From Sparassis latifolia (taxonomy: Eukaryota; Basidiomycota; Agaricomycetes; Polyporales; Sparassidaceae), in the NCBI GenBank assembly GCA_018466975.1, contig CM031557.1, positions 2,046,001-2,110,000 of the forward strand: a stretch of 64,000 nucleotides of DNA. The letters are read 5' to 3'. This document shows positions 21,175 to 33,420 of this stretch, in pieces; the stretch's first letter is position 1; every line of letters starts with the position of its first letter. The position numbers and the translations under genes are program-made. Below the pieces are notes generated by a model, which was not told the origin of the DNA, did not search any database, and saw only the letters and a list, made by a program, of their open reading frames with translations.

Positions 21175-22729
21175 TTTCTGAGGTATGAAGGAATCATTCT
21201 TTGTGAGAGAGGGCTTCCAGATTCTGAGGGACATGTCCAAGTGCCCCTATGCATGAGAACGACTTTTCAATACAAATTTGTATGCATGGGCTGCACCTAG
21301 TCCTGGGTTAGGTCTAGGGTTTAACTACAAACTTTGTAGTGCCTGTTGTTACTGTACTACGGCTTGCATACAGTCGGTCTTTCAAAGTGATTGTAGTAGA
21401 AACCAACGCGACTTGCACAAATAATAATCAATAGAAGTGCCACAGCAGCCACAGAGAACCAATGCATCATAGTCAGTGAATTTATAGAAGCCCATACTAA
21501 TTCCAACACATAAAAAGCAGTACCATTGAAATCCTTGAAGGAAATGGAGCATAATGCTCTGTTAAACTAAGTAAATCTGAGTAAAACTGGCTGAGATATC
21601 TCAGTTTTGGATTAGAATGCTCAGTCTGAAGTAGAGAAAAATTGTATAAATGCCAGAAAAATTTGAGAATGACTCTAAAATTAACATGAACATGTTAGAT
21701 AGGGCGCCTTATTTTTTACGTGCAGTGCATATTGAAGAAACAAGCAGAAATGAGAGAAAATTGAGAAATTGGATTGTAGCACTCCAGCATGTAATCATGA
21801 TGTTTTGAGAGTAGCACCGTCAGATTCAGCTTGAAAATGCGGTCAGAATGCCTACCAGGTTCATCCAAATACGAGCAGAATTGAGTGAGCTACAAGCCCA
21901 GCAAGTTTGGCTACAAGTGTGGTAACAAGTGCTTGAAGCCGGTAGTGTCACGTGCCGTCCGAGTCACGTTTTGCGCCGTATGAAACGTGACCTGCCGGGC
22001 ATGTGACTTGCACATGCTTAGAATAAAATGCACAAAAATCGCAGAAATACCAGGAAAATTATGGCATGACCCTTTCATGACATTAGACTTGTAGAAATAA
22101 CTAAACAATGTTGTAAACCATTGTAAAGTCCTTACAAATCCATATTAGATGGCATATTAGAATATTGTAAGGCCTTACAAACTAATACTAAAGGGTGTAA
22201 TACAATTCAAAAAATGGTATAATAAAGCATTGAAGCAGGGTTACTAAACACTACTAGACATACTAGGAGTCAATACAACACTTTGTAGGCTATTGTAAGC
22301 ATCTTACAAAGTGACACTAGATGACATATCTCACTATTGTAGGATCATTATAAACATGTTCACTAGGACACTTACAAGAGATTACTGGAGACTATTGAAG
22401 GTTACTGAAGATTCTTACAAAGTGATGCCAGGTAACGTTTTCGACTATTGTAAGCTCATTACAAACTGATACTACAGGATATATTAGGAGCCAGTGTCAT
22501 AGGGTGTTGTTGACTTGCTGAACGTTACTAGAGTATATACCAAGAGTCAGTAGGCGACTTTGTAGACTATTTAATAGTACGGCCCTTATCAACCCACACA
22601 ACTTATCAATGTATAGTGGGACATTGTAGGACACTTACTACACATTATTAAATGGCACACTAAAAGTGAGTAGAGAATACAATGACAACTTCTCGTATAC
22701 ATTTTAATATATTGTTATAGGCACATTTG
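21175..22729. other. Interior of foldback element, left part
   Basis: AT-rich, with several repeated phrases such as ATTGTAAG...TTACAAA spaced irregularly between 22100 and 22700 (a low-grade repeat of TTACAAACTGATAC-like units). A GC-richer patch near 21940-22010 includes GTCACGTGCC and GAAACGTGACC. No coding sequence is recognised. Confidence 0.4.
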
Positions 22730-22850
22730 TAACAGTTTCCAGTGTCATTTTTTGTAGTGGTTTGTATAGGCACGTTGTCAACATTTCTTGTAGTAATTCT
22801 TGTAGGCGCATTTGTAACAGTTTCTAGGGTCATTTTTTGTAGTGATTCTT
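22730..22850. repeat. Copy of the 15285 repeat, inverted
   Basis: Units containing TTTTTTGTAGTGATTCTTAT and GGCACATTTGTAACAGTTTC are the reverse complement of the array at 15285-15425. The repeat is therefore dispersed in this transposon-rich region. Confidence 0.65.
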
Positions 22851-22961
22851 ATATATTAAGAATCAGTAGATGAATTTGTAAACCACTGTAAGGCTCTTTA
22901 ATCCTTGTAAAATGAATATTAATAACTTTTTAGTCATATTTTTATATAGATTATATAAAAT

Positions 22962-23690
22962 GACATAGTAATATCATTTTGAAGCCATTTTTCAGCTAAA
23001 TCTTTTAAAATGCATCCTAGCCACTTTTTAGTAATGTTTTTATATACTTTTCGAAAAACAACATAGTAATATCATTTTGAAGCTATATTTCAGCTGAATC
23101 TTTTAAAATGCATACTAGCCACTTTTTAGTAATGTTTTTGTATACTTTTTGCAAAATAACATAGTAATATTATTTTGAAGCTATTTTTCAGCTCAGTCTT
23201 TTAAAATGCATACTAGTTACTTTTTAGTGATGTTTTTATATACTTTTTGCAAAATGACATAGTAATATCATTTTGAAGCCATTTTTCAGCTCAGTCTTTT
23301 AGAATTCATACTAGTAACTTTTTAGTAATGTTTTTGTACACCTTTTGCAAAACAACATAGTAACATCATTTAAAAGCCATTTTTCAGCTGAGTCTTTGAG
23401 AATGCATAGTAGTCACTTTTTAGTAATGTTTTTATAAAGATTTTATAAATTAATATAGTAGCATCATTTTGAAGCCATTTTTCAACGAAGTCTTTTAGAA
23501 TGCATACTAGTCACTTTTAAGTAAGGTTTTTGTATACTTTTTGCAAAACAACATAGTAGTATCATTTTAAAGCAATTTTGAAAGTCATTTTTAGGAGAGA
23601 TGTACTAACAATTTTTAGTAGCATTCTTATATAGTTTTGATAAAAGAACAGAGTGATATCATTTTAAAGTCATGTTTTAAATAATTCTAC
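22962..23690. repeat. 98-bp tandem satellite array, about 7.5 units
   Basis: The phrase ACATAGTAATATCATTTT recurs at about 22962, 23061, 23159, 23258, 23355, 23453, 23551 and 23648, giving a period of 97-99 bp. Each unit continues with a CCATTTTTCAGCT block, then AAAATGCATACTAG, then ACTTTTTAGTAATGTTTTT. Units differ by scattered substitutions and the outer units are most diverged. Strand is not meaningful. No open reading frame is preserved. Confidence 0.9.
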
Positions 23691-24888
23691 TCTGAGATGC
23701 CTAGCAAGATGTTAGACTATTATCAGACAGCAACAAATAAATTATTATCTACATTGTACTAAATTATTAACTGATATTAAATTGTATGCAAAAAAGTTGG
23801 TAGGTGACATAATAGATATATAAAACTCATGTGATAGTATAACATATTATTATTATAAAGTGTGTCTCATACTCTAATACACTATTATAAGATTTTTATA
23901 AACTACAATCAGATGACATCTTATAAGTAAGTCAAGAGTGTAATATTGTTAGAAGCTTACTATATATTACTAAGCAATATACCAGTTATTGAATAACATT
24001 ATAGACCATTAAAATCCTCTCATTTAAAAAGCACTAGCATTTTCTTATCACTTTTTTATATAAACATATAAATGACATGCTAAACTATTGCAGAACTGTT
24101 ACTAAATATTTCCAAATGAAATATTAGACATATAGCATACTAAAACATTGTAATGCAGTTGTTAATGATACCGGGAGTATCTAAATAATATTATAATTCA
24201 TTCTAACACTTTATCTCTTTTTAGTATCTGTATAAAATGAATTTTTACATAATCTAGTTGAAATAAAAGCAGAGTTTCAGGGCTTCAAAAATTATACACT
24301 AACAAGAAAGACTTAAATTCTTTACACTTATTAGTATAACATCAAATTTTAGTAGATTTTTGCCTAAAGTGACTGTTTTGAGTGAATACAAATGGTGAAA
24401 CCTTCAAATAGATACCGAATAAAAATACATCATGCTATGCAGTGCAATGGACCACTCTTCATAAGTAATCAACTACTAAGGAGTAATACAAAATGATTAA
24501 TGCATGTGAGAACAACTAGATGATAAGAAAAAGGCAAAAACACAGAAACTCAGGAACTGTTCCTGCCATGCAAAGCAATGGCCCACTCCCCACAAGTCTA
24601 ATGCTTGTAGCCTTCATATAATGTAGTATAATATGTAGTCAATAGAATATAAGTTTTTACAGTTACTTCAGTAAAACAGAACTTTGCTATATAATCAGAA
24701 GATAGCTATAGAAATCTTGTATATATCAGTGCTCAGTCTATAATATAATAAACTCTAAAGTATAAGCCTAAAATGAACAAATAAAATACTGTATTTGAAC
24801 AACTTGTTATATATTATAGATAGCTACATTAAGGCACTCTATAGTACTGCATGATAGTTTACAAAGGCTGCAAGCAGTAGGACAAGAC
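23691..24888. other. Interior of foldback element, right part
   Basis: Very AT-rich with no recognised gene. The phrase ATGGCCCACTCCCCACAAG near 24570 matches a dispersed repeat also seen near 9914. Confidence 0.4.
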
Positions 24889-25324
24889 TATAAGACTTAG
24901 AGTAATGTTTGTCTATAAGTCTTGTTTATCTATGATAAAAGTCAAGTGTCTTTTACTTACTCTCTTCCAATAGACAGAATTTGGCTAAGTTTTTTTCAAA
25001 AAGAAGATGTTTTATTCAAGATAAGATAGATGTAATACATGGCCTAATGGTCATGTGGTCTAAAGTGTCAGTTGGAATTTTATTTTATAAAATTGACCTA
25101 AGGTCCAGAGTTCAATCCAGGCTGATATCAAAGTTAAAATTATATTTTATTGCCAATCTTCAGATTATCCTCAGATTATCCTGAAGATTATATTAAGATT
25201 ATCCTAAGATTATCTGAAAGATTATTCTGAGTTAATCTATGCACCTACCAATAGGTCTACTTAAAAGTAGCAATTCCTATGAAAATTTGCTACTTATAAA
25301 TGAAAAAGATTATCTTTTATAACT
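24889..25324 (-). repeat. Right arm of foldback element
   Basis: This is the inverted partner of 20751-21174. The tRNA-like module is on the plus strand here (25038-25124): CTAATGGTCATGTGGTCTAA and GGTCCAGAGTTCAATCC. A 22-bp insertion (near 24905-24926) distinguishes it from the left arm. Confidence 0.85.
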
Positions 25325-25328
25325 GACA

Positions 25329-25865
25329 TCACTGTCAGACTCAGTCTCACTTTCTTCTAAATCCGCCACAGTATGATTGTTAGATGCTGCTGCCCCTATC
25401 AGATGTAAGCTTTCTGTATTTTTATCAAAGATTTTTAGACTATTACTCACTCAATGGTCCTGTCTTCCCCAAATCTGCATTTAGACCCCAAAATATGATG
25501 TTTCTAAAATGCTGAAAGAGCCTCCGCTAAGGTTCTTCAACACTCATAATAATATAAGATGCATTGCAATGATTGCAACATGTGAAAAGGTGACATACAG
25601 CAACACATGATGGGACTGGCCAGGTATGTCTTCAAGAAAAATGGTTGCTATGTTCCATGAAGTGTTATTCAAGAACGAATGCATACAGGACAATAATGAC
25701 CAGAGGTTTGAGAACCTAAAAATGATGGAAATTGGTCAATTTTTTCATACTTTCTTCTGACATGCTGGAATGGTCAACATATACTTGTGGGGCAAGGCCA
25801 TCTTCAATGATACAAGTGTCAATAAAATCCATATATTTGCACTTTGAGAAATCAGAGTCTGAAAG
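25329..25865 (-). pseudogene. Decayed acidic-protein gene, upstream piece, then unassigned DNA
   Basis: The minus strand at 25410-25337 reads NNHTVADLEESETESDSD, an acidic run that joins in frame and in character to KSEPDEEELER at 20740 once the foldback element is removed. The rest (25411-25865) has no recognised coding segment. Confidence 0.4.
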
Positions 25866-27151
25866 CTGCTGATACATTCCCTATGACTCTGGCCTCTGAA
25901 AAACATGTTTTTATCCATCCTTCTGACCTCATCATTTAAGGCCTTAGTCTCCAAGATGCATCCGACTCTTTTGCAGTATTCTGCAAACTTTTGTGACTCT
26001 ACTCGACTTCTCGCAACTTCTCTCTGACATTCGACATTCCTTCATCACTCATACACAACTCTTGCATCTCCCTGCTGTCAGATATCACTTACCTGTTATC
26101 CTTTAGTCTAGTCTGATGCTTCCTGGCCGATTTCCTTCTAAGTTTGTACTTCCCCAACATCGTGCCACCTCTCTGGATGTCACACCGACTCGCCAGTTTA
26201 TTGTGCCAACTTATCAGTGTCACTAGATGGTTGCACCCTCTTGTTTTGCAAATCTCATGCCCTTTTTCATCTAACCTTCTCCCTCAAGACCACTACTTTC
26301 GTGCTGGATCAGAGATGCTGTTTGAGTGTTCCATGTGGTTCAGAACAAGTAGCATATGTTTTCCTTCTCTTTTCCTCTACTTTACCATTTGTCTCTGTCG
26401 CTAACATATGACATTCGCTCCTCCACTCACTTTACCTATTTTTCCATTGGTCCTAGACCATTGCGACTCTTTCTAATGTCAGATCCATTGTCCAACATTT
26501 CGCAACTTCCACATTTTCTCTTCCTTTTTCCTCCTCTATAAATACCTGCTATATCTATATCAATTATTATTGAAGACCAGTAGAAAATTTCCCCCTTCAC
26601 TTCAGATTACCGAGAAACTGCATTTACTGTAATAGTAACTTTGAACTGCGATATACCCCACTGTGACACTGTGATAGCGACATAGTAACACTGCGATATA
26701 GCAAGACTGTATACTGTGACTGTGATAGCAAACTGCAATAGCGACATAGTAACATAGCAACACTGCGATATACCACCTGCATTAGTCTTACTCCAACTTT
26801 CGCATTAGACTGACTGTGACTTCGTCAAGATACTGTGTTTCCCCACAGTGTTCTCACCACAGATACTTCTCCTTTCCATTGTGATTTAGTTCATCTTCAC
26901 CTATGAGTTTGACAATCTTGTCGCGACTTTAGCTTCTCATCTCTGACTTTTGCAACTTTATCGTAGATTGTCGCTCAACTTCACATTCTCATCATGAGCC
27001 CTCATTCTTTTACAGGTTGCATCCCCCCTAGGCTTTGGTTGAGGACCCACTTGCATTATTTACAGCATTGCATTGTCCTTCTCTCTCTCACACAGATCTC
27101 TGGTGTTTTAGTTGGGTTTAGGTGTTTGTGTTGGGTGTGCACTTATCCCTG
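25866..27151 (+). mobile_element. Solo-LTR-like repeat, family R copy 3 (inverted)
   Basis: This is the reverse complement of copies 1 and 2, running from CTGCTGATAC to CACTTATCCCTG. The TATA-like CTATAAATA is at about 26537 on the plus strand, followed by a TATCGC/GTGATAGC-rich tract (26650-26780). It faces copy 2, so the two cannot be the paired LTRs of one element. Confidence 0.7.
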
Positions 27152-29324
27152 CTTGTCTCCAGATGTCAGTACTTATTTACAATCATTTACTCAAGAGAGG
27201 CAGGAGACAATAATGATGATGTATGAATATGCTACGCTACTACAACTGCTTCATCCACTGGAATCCCATATGATCACTGAACCCTATCTGGTGCTGTAGG
27301 CACCCCTCCTTCCTGAGCTCTCCTATGTGCTGACTGTTTCCTTTGTGTACTATGCAGGTTCATGGTAGACCGCAACACATTCCGTGTTATGTTGCATGGC
27401 ATGGGGTGCAGCACTAAACTATCTTATTTGTACCCATTACCATTTACTTTGCTGCTCCATCAGAGTGTCTGTATTTTCCAAACTAGAGCATTCACAGGAT
27501 ATGCAGCACACTGCAAATGTCTGTGTGCTCTTCAGACATTGTTGCTCATCCACCAGCATCTATCTCTTGGGCCCAATTCACTTGCCATATGTCATGTCTG
27601 TAGCTGTGAGTGCACCACCCTCTTGCTCCCTGCCTGCATTGACTCATATTGACAGACTCATGGAAGGTATGTTATCATTCTGCATGTACTGCATATGGTT
27701 ACCGGTTAATAGCTGTCACTCTACCCATGTCTTGCAGTGCATCTGCTGAGTGGCACAAGGGATGTGTGGATGGCATGCTGCATGGACATCTTCCTGTGAA
27801 AGCGCACTCACCCAAACATACCTGTCATAGACACTAAAGGATCACTAGGATCTCACCCCACCCACACCACCTCTTATCACAAGACGTGTACATAATCAAG
27901 TGTGTATCTCCCTGCTTGTGGCAGCCATCATGAGCTCATCACTTGGACTCAACCAGAGCATGCGCAGGTGAGCGAGTTCATTCAAGGGCCTGGTAAGGTA
28001 AGTAGAACTACGATGTGCATGGAGATATTTGCATTGCTGCTTGTGCCAGAGGTCAGTATACAGCTTGGGTAACATCAAGTAGAGAATGAGCACACGATCA
28101 CACTAGACTGCATGGTATGCCCACCATCTGTATCGCAGCCATCTATCTAGTGTGAGATGGACAGTTTCACTTGGCCGACTGATGCAGTTTTGCAAGTACA
28201 AGCAGTACTTGCTAGAGTAAGCATTTCACAGTCTGGCACCTATGCATGTGCAGATGCAAATGCTCATTAGTGATGATGGCTGGCGGTACATCATAAAAAA
28301 ATATTCAAAGCTGAGAGAAACACAGCATCAGTTAACAGTCCTGATGGAGACTGTGGAACACTCACAGAGGGCATGCCATAATAAGAGAGCACTGAAAAGT
28401 CCGTAATTAATGTTGGACATAAGAGAGCTGGCAAGGGTTGCAAATGTACTGTGAAGCATGCTGGGTGGGGGTCAGCACATGCAAGACATTCCTGGGATGG
28501 CTGTCACTGTAGACTCTGCATAACTAACCCTAAGTGCTCAGCATCCTTGAGACTTTTGAAGGGGGTGGCATCCATGCTGGAACACTATTAGTCAAGAACT
28601 GGCAGTGAGATAGAAAGCAGGGACATGGGCAGCTCGAGTGTCCAGCAGCTTGGCCCACCTAATGCAGCACCAGGCATATCCTGCATTGTTGAGTCTCCTC
28701 TTGAAGTGAAGAGGATTGGGCACAAAACACATCACTGTTTGGGCGATTTGAGCAGTATCCAGCAACGAGCCCAGTGTCATCCAATTTTTATCCTTAGCTA
28801 TCTACCTTGAACAAGTAAGGTTCCAGAAAGAAATGACATCACTGGAAAAAAAGCAGTTGCATGAGAGGCAAAGTACTTGCCCAGCGTAAAGATCAGGCAA
28901 TGTCCAGCAGTGACCATTAGGCTCTTAAGATGTCTCTGAATTTCTGCTGAAAGGAAGGTTCAGGATAGATCACCATCATCGGATTGCTGGCAATATAGCA
29001 ATATAGTGTGACTCGAGGCTCAATGGCATTGAGCAGGAATTCAGTTCTCATTTTGGCTGATGCTGAGCATGATTATGATCATTGAGTCTTCATTCTGAAT
29101 GTGAGAGAGTCAGTAACATGGTGATGCATGAGCTGGAACATTCACATGGAGACCACTGTCCAGGATGATGCATTCACCTTCAATAGCTGCACTGCTCACT
29201 AAGGCACCCTAATACCCAAAATTCTAAGCCTTATCCAGTGATTAAGTCAGTTAAACAAATTCAAAGCATGTGCAAAGGCCACCTGAGGGAGACAGCATTG
29301 CTTAGGACTGTTGCGCTCGATAGT
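27152..29324. other. Stretch with no recognised gene
   Basis: About 2.2 kb of moderate base composition. Several short open stretches exist on both strands (for example 27362-27749 plus) but none shows domain motifs, and their Cys/Leu-rich wording looks accidental. It is probably decayed transposon DNA. Confidence 0.35.
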
Positions 29325-30125
29325 TGGTTGCAGTAATGTCAGTTAATAAAGATAATCTTGATGGTTGGTTACAGTAATGTCAGTTAATAAAGATAATTGT
29401 TTCAACTAATAAGCAGTAATTTAGATAAGAATTGTGTCTAATAAGCAGAGATAAGAATTGTGTCTAAGAAGCAAAGATAATCCTTTAGATCATCCTGAGA
29501 TAATTTGAAAGATGATCTGAAAATTATCCGAAGATGATCTGAAAATTATCTACAAAATACAACTTAGAAATTGCCACCAGTCAGGATTAAACTCTCAACC
29601 TCATGGTAAATCACATGATATGTTTTCAACTCATGCTTTAAACCACTAGACCATTGGGTCTTGCAAGTAGTAAACCTTATATATAATATGTAGCCTTTTT
29701 TTAAAAAGTGACTTAGTCAAGTTCTGGCTTTCAAAAGACAGTAAGTGGAAAACTCTAAAGTTAACTATAGACAAAGGTGGTTTTAAAGCTTGTAGCATTT
29801 ATATAATGTCTTGTAATCTCAGATCAGATTACAATAGTCTATAACAAGATGTAAGTATCCTTGCTCTAGTAGGTATGTTATAAATTATAAACATTCACTA
29901 CCTATCTCAATACTGATTCACTGTTTAATAGACTTATATGAGCTATTGTAATACAGAATTAACAGCCAGCTTCTTATAACTTAGCCTTCATTCTTTAGTT
30001 ATATGTTAACTTATTTTGCTAAGAAACTAGAAAATTTTTAGCTAAACTGTATCAACAGCATGCTGTAATGACTCTTTAAGTTATTACATGAATGCTACAA
30101 GTTTTAAAACCATCTTTATTTACAC
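29325..30125. mobile_element. Relative of the 20747 foldback arm, with tRNA-like module
   Basis: A 44-bp tandem pair (29325-29395) carries ATGTCAGTTAATAAAGATAA, close to the outer tip of the foldback arms. It is followed by GATAATC/GATGATCTG runs and a tRNA-like module on the minus strand (29580-29660: CTAGTGGTTTAAAGCATGAG and GTTGAGAGTTTAATCC). Further on, GGTGGTTTTAAAGCTTGTAG (29774) is inverted near 30085-30114. This looks like one arm of a diverged family member; its partner arm was not found. Confidence 0.5.
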
Positions 30126-31573
30126 CTTCAGGGTATCCTTTATCCCTAGCTCTCAGCAACAAGATCTTCAATAGTATGTCATAGCTAAGAGCTTCTTAAG
30201 TGTCAGACTGACCATAATACCTATTATGTCCCAGGGCATTCTGTGGGATTGCCCAGGACATAGATAGGATATAGGCTGGGCATATGAGATGATTATTATG
30301 TGGGATATCCTACTAGGCTAGGACATTATTTATTTATTCCAGTATTACTGGTTGTCCCATGGTGTCAGAGGGATATAAGGATGTCTCACTGTTAGCAAAA
30401 AATATATTTTTAGGCTGTTGTATATGTGTTGTTTCATCTTTTCATCTACTGCCATACTGTATAAACCTTAATTACATAGTACAGTAAACCAGTGCTTTAT
30501 TGATACTTCAAATAAGATGGGAGATCCACAAATAGCGGGATATCCCACACTAAGTTTTATATTCACCTGCAGTGTTATAATACTAATTACTATTAGTGGT
30601 ATGTATAACATATTCATTAGATCAAATAACAACTGTAACAGGCCAAATAATAGTTCTTATTCTCGTGTTCCAAAAGTAATTATACCTTTTCTGATGCAAA
30701 GTTCAAATTGATGTGATGTCACCTTTAGTATATTACATCTAACATGAATATTCTATAACTTTTATTAATAATCAGAAGAAACACAGTAACTCAGTCTACT
30801 TCTACACTAGCAAATAAGAGACACTTTAGTCAAGTCTGCTACTATAGAATATACCTGAACAAAGCAAGGAAGACATTTGACCTAAGATTGCAGTAAAGTT
30901 GCATTCACAAACACATTCACGCAATGACTTCTTATACTCTGGGACATTATGCTATAGGATGGGATATTCCATCTAAGGACCTATTACTCTTCAATCTTAA
31001 TAATACAATGACTAGTATAGGTCTTTAGATAATTATAGTAGTCTAACAGATATATTCAGATAAATGATAGCCTGAATAGCTGTCAGCATACAAATAAATC
31101 ATATTTTAGGATGTCCTTAAAATGTGATGTCCTTAAAATGTGATGTCCTTAAAATGAGATATCCTTAAAATGGAATGTCCCATTTTTATATAAAGTGTTA
31201 ATAAAGCACTGATTTACTGTACTATGTAATTACAGCTTATATAGTATGACAGTAGATGAAAAGATGAAACAACAAATATACAACAGTCTAAAATACATCC
31301 TCTGCTAACAGTGGAACATTCTTATATACTCCTGACACCATGAGACAACCAGTAATACTGGGATAAACAATTAATGTCCTAGCCTAGTAGGATATCCCAC
31401 ATAATAATCATCCCATATGCCCAGCCTATACCCTATCTATGTCCTGAGCAATCCCACAGAATGCCCTGAGACATAATAGATACAATGGTTAGTCTGACAC
31501 TTAAGAAGCTCTTAGCTATGACATACTATGAAGATCTTGTTGCTGAGAGCTAGAGATAAAGGGTATCCTGAAG
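30126..31573. mobile_element. 1.45-kb element with ~390-bp inverted arms
   Basis: Arms at about 30126-30520 and 31190-31573 are inverted copies, starting at the outer edge with CTTCAGGGTATCC. They share phrases such as CTCTCAGCAACAAGATCTTC and AGTATTACTGGTTGTC. The spacer includes a short tandem array (about 31105-31185) of four units like GATGTCCTTAAAATGT. No transposase is encoded, so it is nonautonomous. I found no clear target duplication. Confidence 0.7.
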
Positions 31574-33420
31574 TGATTAATGTCCATCACAGCTGTGCCC
31601 TCATCTTCCAGAGGCAAGATGTCTACATTGACATCTATGATGCTGACATCGACAACCTCGCCCATAACATCTTACAGTGTTCTCCTCCTCATGCTCATCC
31701 TAATCTGAAAATGGTCAATAAAAAGAGTAAGTCTCATAAAATATATATCACATGATCTCCTAAAACGTGCAAGCTGAGATAAAAGAGTGAGAATACTGTA
31801 GCATCAGGAAAATCCAACTTTTGCTTATAACACTTACTCCGACTTTTTGTCCTTTTTGCTTTATTTAACGCCCATAAGTTCCTAAAAGTCCACTTTTAAG
31901 CCTCTAAGAAAACATGGCTTATGGACTTTTTGTCCTTTTTTGTCTGATTTAAGGCTCATAAGTGCATTTAAGTCACATAGGAACACCTCTAAGTAAATAG
32001 GTTTTGCTGATGTAATAATGGATAGTTCTAGGATCCTGGGTTGAACACTGCCTAGCAGAGGCCACTGCCAAGTGGTATGAGCATCAAGATGAAGTGGTGT
32101 ACCATAAGGGGAAGGGGAGATGTTAAGAATGGCAAGTGAGCACTTCAGCCCACTTTCTGACCTCAAATATTTGTTAGACCTGATGTAAGGAGTTGGAATG
32201 GAAGAATATATTAAACCACATTAACCCTGTACATGCATGTATAATGGAGAAGATTCATGAGAATTGGCTGACTGTAGGCTAATTTATCCGAAAACTAGTG
32301 AATTGGCTAAGTTGAGAGTCAAAGAAATTTGCATGGCTCCGGTATGCTTATACCACTAAGCAGAGTCCAACGTCTTCTTTTTAACCATCCTGAGCAGCTT
32401 ACTTTCTCCCTATACCTATTAAACCAAGTGCCTCCTTCCCTCTTCATTTCCTTTCTCTTCTGCAGTGCACACCTTAGAACATAAGTACTTCAAGTTTTCT
32501 CCCACGTTCCCTCTGTCACTCTGTACAAGTACAATGAATGACCTTGCCTACCTTGGATTGCCATACTTTTCATTTTCTGTGCCTGCTAGTTTCTCTTAAA
32601 TGCTCTTTCATGGACTCTCATTGATACCTAGTGACACTCACTGGTTGGTCTGGTGAATCTGCAAGCTTCTGAATTGTTTGAGTCAGTTATAAGCTCTTAA
32701 AGTGCCACCACTCATTCCTTCCTCATGAATTATAACAACTGTCTATCTCCTCAGAAATCATAAATATGCCCAATTCCTGCATATGGGGAAATCACAAAAT
32801 GATTCACTTGTATAGTGTGAAAAGTGACAAAAAGAATACAACTACTGATTCTTGAATTTGACTATGGAGATTTCCGATTGGTATGTTCCACACTTTTCCC
32901 TATCACTTGAGCAACATTCTGCGTGACTTGAATCCCCCGCCATGGGTATACAGTCACAAAATACTGCACCGCAATGTGGGAGTCCAAGGAGATCCCAAAC
33001 CTGCGTGGAAGCATACTTGCGCTACTATCAGACATGCCAGTAAATTGACGAGTAAACGAGAGAATGGGTAACAGAGTGCCAAATACAATAGATCAGCGGA
33101 AAGTATTCCAAATTGAAAGTAAACACACCTTTGCAATGGCTCTTCGTGTAGCACTGTAGCGTTGTCCTAAGTTGTGCGTGCGAAACTCCATACGCAGATC
33201 ATCGCTGCTTGACTTCTGCTGCTCATTTACATCAAGCAGAGGCAGAGGCGGATCGGAGGTCGGCGGAGATGGTAGAATCGCTCGAGAGACCATGTGAGGG
33301 AAAGATTTATGACGCGGTGAACGACGGGCAGAAGTGGATTTCTGAGCAGGGGAATGCTTGGGAAAGTGATCCGCAACGCAGTCGGTGTCTGTCCAGGAGC
33401 ATCAATGAGATGGGTATGAA
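31574..33420. other. Transition zone with no recognised gene
   Basis: This stretch lies between the last repeat element and the first host gene. A short duplicated phrase (GACTTTTTGTCCTTTTTTG-like) occurs near 31840 and 31925. GC content rises from about 33100. No coding exon is supported. Confidence 0.4.

Larger units (their letters stand above)
20747..25328. mobile_element. 4.6-kb foldback element with long inverted arms
   Basis: Two arms of about 430 bp (20751-21174 and 24889-25324) are near-identical inverted copies, both starting at the outer edge with AGTTATAAAAGATAATC. The only large difference is a 22-bp insertion near the inner end of the right arm. Each arm carries a tRNA-derived module and runs of GATAATCTG. 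The 3.7-kb interior is AT-rich, has no transposase I can recognise, and holds a 98-bp tandem array. Flanks ATCTTTGTC (20742-20750) and ATCACTGTC (25328-25336) match at 7 of 9 bases and may be an old 9-bp duplication, as in MULE-type elements; this is inference. It lies in the acidic-protein pseudogene. Confidence 0.75.

Noticed and set aside
22962..23690. CRISPR-like array
   Set aside because: This is a eukaryotic sequence; units are contiguous 98-bp repeats with no unique spacers.
18956..27151. LTR copies 2 and 3 as the two LTRs of one large retrotransposon
   Set aside because: They are in opposite orientation and enclose a foldback element and pieces of an unrelated gene, not gag-pol.
27362..27749. 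Plus-strand Cys/Leu-rich open frame as a gene
   Set aside because: No domain, no splice support, overlapping frames equally open; probably accidental.
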